A stretch of DNA of 64,000 nt, taken from positions 868,001 through 932,000 of the forward strand of contig CAWHVG010000001.1 in NCBI GenBank assembly GCA_963832725.1. The letters run 5' to 3'. Numbering within the stretch: the stretch's first letter is position 1; each line of letters begins with the position of its first letter. The stretch is from JAEZBP01 sp963832725 (GTDB lineage Bacteria > Myxococcota_A > Polyangia > Polyangiales > Sandaracinaceae). Made by a program: the position numbers and the translations under genes. The notes below the pieces were generated by a model. The model was not told the DNA's origin. It saw only the letters and a list, made by a program, of their open reading frames with translations, and ran no database searches. Shown here one piece after another: positions 58,802 through 64,000 of the stretch.

Positions 58802-61081
58802 CTACGATCGAGCCCCTTCGACCCGAGCCACCAGCTCGCGCAGCGCCGGCCGGAGGGCGCGCATGGCCGCCGGGACGCTCGGGTAGCCGGCCTCGCGCGC
58901 GGCGTCGGTCCAGGGCCGGCGGCGCAGCACCCGCGCGTCGATCAGCGTCCGCGCAGCTACCGAGAGCGCGGCCAACCGGTCGCGATGCGCCTCGACGAAG
59001 CGGGTGATGGCGAACGCCGCGGATTCGTAGGGCCGCGGGCCGTTCACGTAGCTCGAGAGAACGCGGCGCAGCTCTTCGTCCTCGAGCGGCGCGGGCGGGG
59101 GGAGACCTCGGAAGAGCGCCTCACGGAGGGCGGGCGCGAGGCTGAGCTCGCCTTCGGCGTCGAAGAGCGCGAGCTGGAGCCGGAGCTCGCGGGCCAGCTC
59201 GGACCGTAGCTCGCGGACCAGCGTGCGAGCGCGCTCCGAGACGGGTCGCAGCATCACCGCCGCCGGCTCACCGGTCCGGCTGCCGCGCGAGCTGCCGACC
59301 CGCACCAGCTCGTAGCCGGCCGCGCGGCGGAAGCGCAGGAGCTCGGGCGTGGCGCCGAAGAGGGTGCCGAAGAGATCCGGCGCGTAGCTCGCGTGGACGT
59401 GGTCGACCAAGCCCATCGCGAGGCCGCGGCGGCGGAGCGCGGGATGGGTCGCGATGCGGACGCTGCGGATCATGGAGAGCTCGCCCGCCTCCTGTCGGCC
59501 CGCGTGGGCGATCAGCGTGTCGGCCAGCGCGTGACCCCGGATGCGCTGCTCTCCTCGGGCCATCGCTTCACAGAGCGTCGGAGGCAGGCCGCCCTCGCGC
59601 GCGACCAGCGTGGCGGCGACGACGTGGCCGTCCGCCAGCGACGCGTGGACGTCGAGGTTCGGCGCGTCGAGGAGGCGATGCAGGTCGCTCGGCGTGGTGC
59701 GGTAGTGCGCGTGGACCAAGAGGCCGAAGAGCTCCCGCAGCCGGACCTCGTCGTTCGCCAGCGCGTCGCGATCGAAGAGGACGTGCCGGACGGCGCCGAG
59801 GTCGACGGGCTGGATCGAGGCTGCGAGGCGCTCGCCGCCCTGCGAACCGCGAACGCCAGCTCGCGACGCGGCCGGCACCGAGGCCCGCGAGGCGGCGTCG
59901 GGTGCGGCGCGCGCCGCCAGGTGCGGTGGCGTCTCCCGGCGGCGCTCGTCGCTGCTCGCCGCTGCGGGGGGCGCGGGCGGCTCCGCTCGACGTTCAGTGC
60001 TCCGCTCGCGATCCGAGGCACGTGCGCCCGGAGGAGACTCCCCTTCGTTCGCCGGCACCCGCGCCGGCTCCGCGTCGAGCAAGAGCGCGTCGAAGACGAA
60101 GCGCTCGAGCGGGTCGTCGTCGTCCCATCGGATCGGATGGGTGAGCGTGAAGCGCGCCAGCGGGCGGGGCTCGTGCTCCAGCCAGGCCAAGAAGCGGAGC
60201 ACGAAGCCGCGGCCGGTGCCCTCGTAGCCCCGCGCGGTGGAGGCGAAGGCGATGCGACTGTCCGGATGGCGGCGGACCAGCTCCTCCAGATAGGGGACCG
60301 GGAGCTGCGCCGCCTCGTCGACGACGATCACGTCGAAGGGCTCGTCTCGAGAGAGCAGCTCGGCCGGCGGGACGTAGCGGACGGGACCTTCGCGAGGTGG
60401 CGAGGGCGCGCCGAGCGCGAAGCGGAAGACCTCCGCCGCCGACGCCGCCTGCCCGGCCGTGACGGCGACACGGAGGGGCCGCGCGTCCAACGCGGCGCGC
60501 AGCGCCATCCCGAGCGCGCTCGACTTGCCGCGGCCGCGATCCGAGAGGAGCGCGAAGAGGCCGGGCTCCGGATGCGAGAGCCCGCGGGCGAGCGCGGCGA
60601 CGACCTCCCGTTGCTCTTCGGTCCCGTGGACCTCGTGCGGCGCACGACGGAGCGCTTCCGGCGCCGCGCGCGCGTCGCTCCGCGCCAGACAACGGAGGAA
60701 CCGGTCCCAGAAGCGCGGAGTCACCTCGTTCGGCGTGTGCGGCCAGACGGCGAAGCGCGCGTTGCTCGCCTCGGGCACCACGCCGGCGGGCGGCATGCGC
60801 AAGACCAGCGCGCCGCCGCCCCACACGAAGCCGTGACACTGACCGAGCACGTCGGCGTCGACGCCGTCGTGGAGATCGAGCACCACCGCGTCGAACGCGC
60901 GGCCGAGCAGCTTCTTGGTCGCGCCCGGCGTGACGTGCGCGGCGCCTTCGACCTTCTCCTCGCCGACGAAGAGCACGTCCTCGGGCGCCAGCGCCGAGAC
61001 GCACGTCCTCGCCTCGGCCAGCGTCACGTGCCGCTCGCCGCGGAGGACCACACATCGCCGGTGGCGCGTCACGAGTCGCAT
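58802..61081 (-). CDS. tmcA: tRNA(Met) cytidine acetyltransferase with disordered insert
   Basis: A 759-residue enzyme that acetylates cytidine-34 of elongator tRNA-Met using ATP and acetyl-CoA. In order it shows a DUF1726 N-terminal domain, a helicase-like ATPase with Walker A SDRGRGKSSALG and Walker B VIVVDEAAQLP, a GNAT domain (RSVRIATHPALRRRGLAMGL) and a C-terminal tRNA-binding domain. It exceeds the E. coli protein by nearly 90 residues, mainly through an Arg/Ala/Pro/Ser-rich low-complexity insert at about 358-445, between the ATPase and acetyltransferase domains. The ATG at 61081 precedes MRLVTRHRR; an in-frame start at 61108 is also open. The 61082-61375 gap has no gene I can support. 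Confidence 0.93.
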   Translation of the reverse strand: MRLVTRHRRCVVLRGERHVTLAEARTCVSALAPEDVLFVGEEKVEGAAHVTPGATKKLLGRAFDAVVLDLHDGVDADVLGQCHGFVWGGGALVLRMPPAGVVPEASNARFAVWPHTPNEVTPRFWDRFLRCLARSDARAAPEALRRAPHEVHGTEEQREVVAALARGLSHPEPGLFALLSDRGRGKSSALGMALRAALDARPLRVAVTAGQAASAAEVFRFALGAPSPPREGPVRYVPPAELLSRDEPFDVIVVDEAAQLPVPYLEELVRRHPDSRIAFASTARGYEGTGRGFVLRFLAWLEHEPRPLARFTLTHPIRWDDDDPLERFVFDALLLDAEPARVPANEGESPPGARASDRERSTERRAEPPAPPAAASSDERRRETPPHLAARAAPDAASRASVPAASRAGVRGSQGGERLAASIQPVDLGAVRHVLFDRDALANDEVRLRELFGLLVHAHYRTTPSDLHRLLDAPNLDVHASLADGHVVAATLVAREGGLPPTLCEAMARGEQRIRGHALADTLIAHAGRQEAGELSMIRSVRIATHPALRRRGLAMGLVDHVHASYAPDLFGTLFGATPELLRFRRAAGYELVRVGSSRGSRTGEPAAVMLRPVSERARTLVRELRSELARELRLQLALFDAEGELSLAPALREALFRGLPPPAPLEDEELRRVLSSYVNGPRPYESAAFAITRFVEAHRDRLAALSVAARTLIDARVLRRRPWTDAAREAGYPSVPAAMRALRPALRELVARVEGARS

Positions 61082-61375
61082 CTGAGCGCTCCGCCGGTCT
61101 CCTCGCAAGCGGGCGCCGCGCTCCGGTCGGCGAGCACGTCCGCGAGACGCGGATCAACCAGCGACACGTGAACCAAACCAAGCGACAGCGAGACACCACG
61201 GAGAGACGCTCGTGCAACGACACCGCTGATGCCAGCGCTCGCCGGCTCTCGGACGCATGGCTTCGTCCGCACTTTCAGCATCGAGTGGGACGTCGGTCTC
61301 GACCACGGCAGAGGGCGAGCCTACGGCGGCGTGGACGACACGTCGCGTGTGTCGGCAGCGATCCGCCCCGCGGTG

Positions 61376-63273
61376 TCAGCCTTCGTTGGTCAGCGTGACG
61401 ACGGATCGGGGGTCCGGGCGCTCGCTCACGCTCCGCCGGCGCGCTGCGAGCGCTTCGGCGTGGGCATGCCACCACGCCTCCGCGTCCGCCTCCGTCCACA
61501 GGCCGAAGCACGCACACGCCTCGACGCGTCGGCGCACTTCGGCGGCGTCGCTCGGTCGGTCGGTGGGGCGCTTCTCGAGGAGCGACAGGATCAGCGACTC
61601 GAGGTCCGCGGGCACGGGAGCGCCGAGCCGAATCGAGGGTCGAATGGGAGTGTCCCTCAGCTGCTGGAGGATCACCTGATGGGTGGCGCCCCGGAACACG
61701 TGCTCGCCGGTGAGCATGTAGTAGGCCACGGCGCCGAGGGAGTAGAGGTCCGAGCTCGGCTCCACGCGAGGGGCGTCGGCCAGCAGGTCCGGCGCCATGT
61801 AGAGCGGGGTCCCCGCGAGCATGCTCTCCGGGTTCGTCTCCGGGTCCACGGCGTCCAGGCCCTGCTCCTTCACGAGCCCGAAGTCCACCACCTTGGCCAC
61901 GTCGCGCTCGCCCCCCTGACGGCAGAGGAGGATGTTGCTCGGCTTGATGTCGCGGTGGATGAGCCCAACCGAGTGGGCCTCGCCGAGAGCCCCCGCCACC
62001 ATGGCCAGCATCCGCGCGACCCGCGCCGCCGGCTGGGCGCCGCCGACCTTGACGATGTCCCGTATCGTCGCGCCGTCCAGCAGCTCCATCGCGTAGTAGA
62101 GCGTCCCCTCCTCCGTGCGGCCGTAGTCGTAGACCGTGACGGTGTTGGGGTGGGTGAGGCGGCTCGTGGTGCGCACCTCGCGCTCGAAGCGCTCGAGCTC
62201 TTCGCCGGTCGCGATTGGGGGCGGATGAGCTTGACCGCGGTCGGCCGTCGCAAGAGCGCGTGCGAGGCCTCGTAGACGACGCCCATGCCGCCCTCCCCGA
62301 TCTTGTCGCCGAGGGTGTACGGGCCGAGGCGGCGGACCGACTCCAGCTCGTCCTCGAGCGCGCGCACCGTCCGGGTGTGGGCGACCTCGCGAGCCTCCAC
62401 CGCCAGCTCGATGCGATTGGTGAGCGCGAGCGCGAGCAGGAGCATCTCGAGGAGGTTTGCGAGGCAGAGGGTCCGCCCCGTGACGCCCAGGTCCGCGCCC
62501 CACGTCACCTCGGCCGCGGACCAGAGCACCACGCCGAGCAACGGGAGCCAGGCGGTCAGGTAGATGCGCGAGGCGCGAAAGCCGCGGCGCCACGCGTCCA
62601 CCCCCAGGCCGATCACGAAGGGCACCAAGGGCAGAGCCGCCGCCGCCACGACCACCTCCGCGACGCGGGCGTCGAGCGCGGGCAACGCGGTGAGCGAGAA
62701 GAGACCGAGACCGAGCGAGGCGCCGAAGGACGCCGAAGCCAGCCGCGAGCGCCGCGCGTGGACGCGGAGGAAGGCGAGGGCGAACGCGAGGGCGAGGGCG
62801 AGGGCCGCCCCGGATGCGGCGTGGTTGATGTGCGTGCGGAGCGCGAAGCTCCGGTCGAGCCCGAGGAGCGCCGCGCTGTTGTCGAAGTAGGTCGAGTAGA
62901 CGACGGTCAGGGCGGCGCCGAGGCTCGCGTAGAGCAGGAAGCTCACCTGCCGGGTCGGCACGAACGAGAGCCCGTTGTAGGCGGCGAGGAAGGCCAGCGC
63001 TCCCATGAACGCCAGATCGAGCCCGCCGCCGGGCTCGGTGGCGGGGGCCGGGAGCGCCCCCGCGAAGGTGGCGACGGCCGCCGCGACCATCCCCAGCCCG
63101 GCCACCGTCGCGACCGCCGCGACCACGATCACCCGGCGATCGACGAACGCGAGCGGGCGCGTCGACGCGCGGCGGCGGTCGGCCAAGCGCGGAGCGAGCT
63201 CGGGCGGGAGACCGGCATGGTCTCCGGTGTCATAGCGTCGGGGCGGCGCCGCGGCATTCCTGAGCGGGAACAT
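61376..63273 (-). CDS. 7TM-linked Ser/Thr protein kinase receptor, frame-broken
   Basis: About 630 residues. The N-terminal 300 residues hold seven to eight membrane helices (for example VIVVAAVATVAGLGMVAAAV, LTAWLPLLGVVLWSAAEV) like the 7TMR-DISM sensor module. A coiled coil (ELAVEAREVAHTRTVRALEDELESVRRL) leads into a Hanks-type kinase. IGEGGMGVVYEASH lies in one frame; after a one-base shift near 62215 (GRGATPAVKLIRP-like region) the rest follows. It includes LTHPNTVTVYDYG, HRDIKPSNILL with an intact catalytic Asp, VVDFGLVKE and GTPLYMAPDLL. A transmembrane sensor that phosphorylates cytoplasmic targets is expected. The ATG at 63273 starts MFPLRN. Confidence 0.82.
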
Positions 63274-63388
63274 GACGCCTGCCGCTCATCCCGCGGCCCG
63301 TGCTCACGCGGCGGCCCCGCCGTCCCCGCGGAACCCATCGTGCCGCTCGCCCTCGGGGCGCCGAGCGGAAGACGTTCGTCCTCGGCCT

Positions 63389-63597
63389 GATGGACCGCGT
63401 CGACGCCAACGACCGAACGCGCGCCCGACGTGCACGAGAGGGTCAGATGACAGCGTGACAGGGGCGCTCCGTCTCACGATCGGAGCCGGTGGCGCAGGAC
63501 GAGCTCGACTGTCTGCACCGCTCGTGCGCGGAACGCCGCTCCGCAGGCCGATTCGTCGACCGGATGGACTGCGTCGACGCAAACGACCGGACGCGCA
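63389..63597. repeat. Pair of 35-bp direct repeats
   Basis: A 35-bp segment starting GATGGACCGCGTCGACGC at 63389 recurs at 63563 with three mismatches, 174 bp apart. The stretch 63274-63648 otherwise shows no gene I can support and lies between two minus-strand genes, upstream of the 7TM kinase. Confidence 0.75.
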
Positions 63598-63648
63598 GGA
63601 GCGAGACGCGCGCGGCGGTCGGCACGACGCTCGATCGTCGCTCTCGTC

Positions 63649-64000
63649 TCAGCGACGGCGCCGAATGATGAAAGCGCCCGCGAGCGCCGCCATGACGGAC
63701 CAGCCGAGCGCGCCCGGGGACCGCGATCCGGCGGCCGAACAGCTCGCGCATCCTCCTCCGTGCGCTGCCGCCGGCGGCGGCGTGTTGGAGCGCTGCGACG
63801 GAGCCGGATCGGCGGGCGCGCCGGCCGGCGCCGCCAGCGCGGGGACGTCCTCCGCCAGGTAGCTGCTCAGGTTCCTGCCACCGGCGACGAAGCCGATGTT
63901 GGTCGCGGCCTGCGGCTGCCTCGCGGCCGGCGGCGCGTCCGCGGGCGGGCCTCCCCACCGACCGCGGATCGGCGACTCGCACTCGATCGGACCCTCCCAC
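63649..64000 (-). CDS. C-terminus of a MYXO-CTERM-like anchored protein (partial)
   Basis: The gene runs off the right edge; 117 codons are present, in the frame starting at 63999. The C-terminus has the three parts of MYXO-CTERM or similar sorting signals: a Cys pair (GGCASCSAA), a hydrophobic helix (ALGWSVMAALAGAFII) and an Arg cluster (RRRR) at the very end. Upstream is a Pro/Ala-rich linker (PADPAPSQRSNTPPPAAA). Such tails send proteins to the myxobacterial surface, where they are cut and anchored. The globular part lies outside the window. Confidence 0.75.
   Translation of the reverse strand, partial: WEGPIECESPIRGRWGGPPADAPPAARQPQAATNIGFVAGGRNLSSYLAEDVPALAAPAGAPADPAPSQRSNTPPPAAAHGGGCASCSAAGSRSPGALGWSVMAALAGAFIIRRRR

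Noticed and set aside
61229..62275. Plus-strand frame of 348 codons opposite the 7TM kinase.
   Set aside because: It is antisense to conserved kinase motifs (HRDIKPSN, DFG) and reads as His/Arg/Val-rich noise.

Overview
The window is about 64 kb of very GC-rich DNA from what looks like a myxobacterium (Myxococcota, probably Polyangia or a Sandaracinus-like lineage). This is an inference from several signs: lipoproteins with long Asp/Ala/Gly linkers after the lipobox Cys, Ser/Thr kinases fused to zinc-ribbon, membrane or extracytoplasmic domains, a MYXO-CTERM-like C-terminus at the right edge, and dense protein-level paralogy without phage or IS genes. No rRNA, tRNA, CRISPR array, transposase or integrase was recognised.

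Region 1 (1-25 kb) is mostly core and envelope functions. It holds a truncated RimK-like ATP-grasp gene coupled to a C39-like peptidase, lipoproteins, a wall-hydrolase fusion, the queuosine pair queA-tgt, and a signalling group. That group contains a Ser/Thr kinase homologue with an HRN instead of HRD catalytic loop, a zinc-ribbon membrane protein carrying six RTMLG-like motifs, a beta-propeller and a degenerate PP2C/SpoIIE-like protein. dapA-dapB, pgi, an SRAP peptidase, an EamA transporter and a chorismate mutase/prephenate dehydrogenase follow. Region 2 (25-32 kb) has a dicarboxylate/amino-acid symporter, a hybrid histidine kinase, an OmpH-like lipoprotein, thyA-folA and a haem-motif lipoprotein.

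Region 3 (32-47.7 kb) is an accessory, defence-like island. It starts with a two-gene AAA ATPase + DUF4276 (TOPRIM-like) module and a coiled-coil protein. Next comes a striking array of about 19 copies of a 41-bp repeat, then an expanded type I restriction-modification operon: hsdM, hsdS, a DUF4365 protein, an unknown protein, an Mrr-like nuclease, another unknown protein, hsdR and a YgjP-like metallopeptidase. Most junctions in this operon are ATGA/GTGA overlaps. The genes here carry many single-base frame breaks.

Region 4 (47.7-64 kb) begins with an ECF sigma factor translationally coupled to a probable anti-sigma/TPR membrane protein, followed by a repeat-rich surface protein and a DUF4097 lipoprotein. 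Then come a large lipoprotein with an IVAPNM hexapeptide repeat, a polytopic membrane protein, asnS, tmcA, a 7TM-Ser/Thr kinase receptor and a truncated MYXO-CTERM-like protein.

A caution for every entry: many conserved genes (C39-like, wall hydrolase, queA, tyrA, hsdM/S/R, the 7TM kinase and others) are interrupted by one-base shifts with recognisable protein on both sides. Either the sequence has uncorrected indels or these genes are newly broken; the sequence alone cannot decide. Coordinates for those genes span all the pieces. Gene starts were often chosen by ribosome-binding site, overlap with the upstream stop, or family length.
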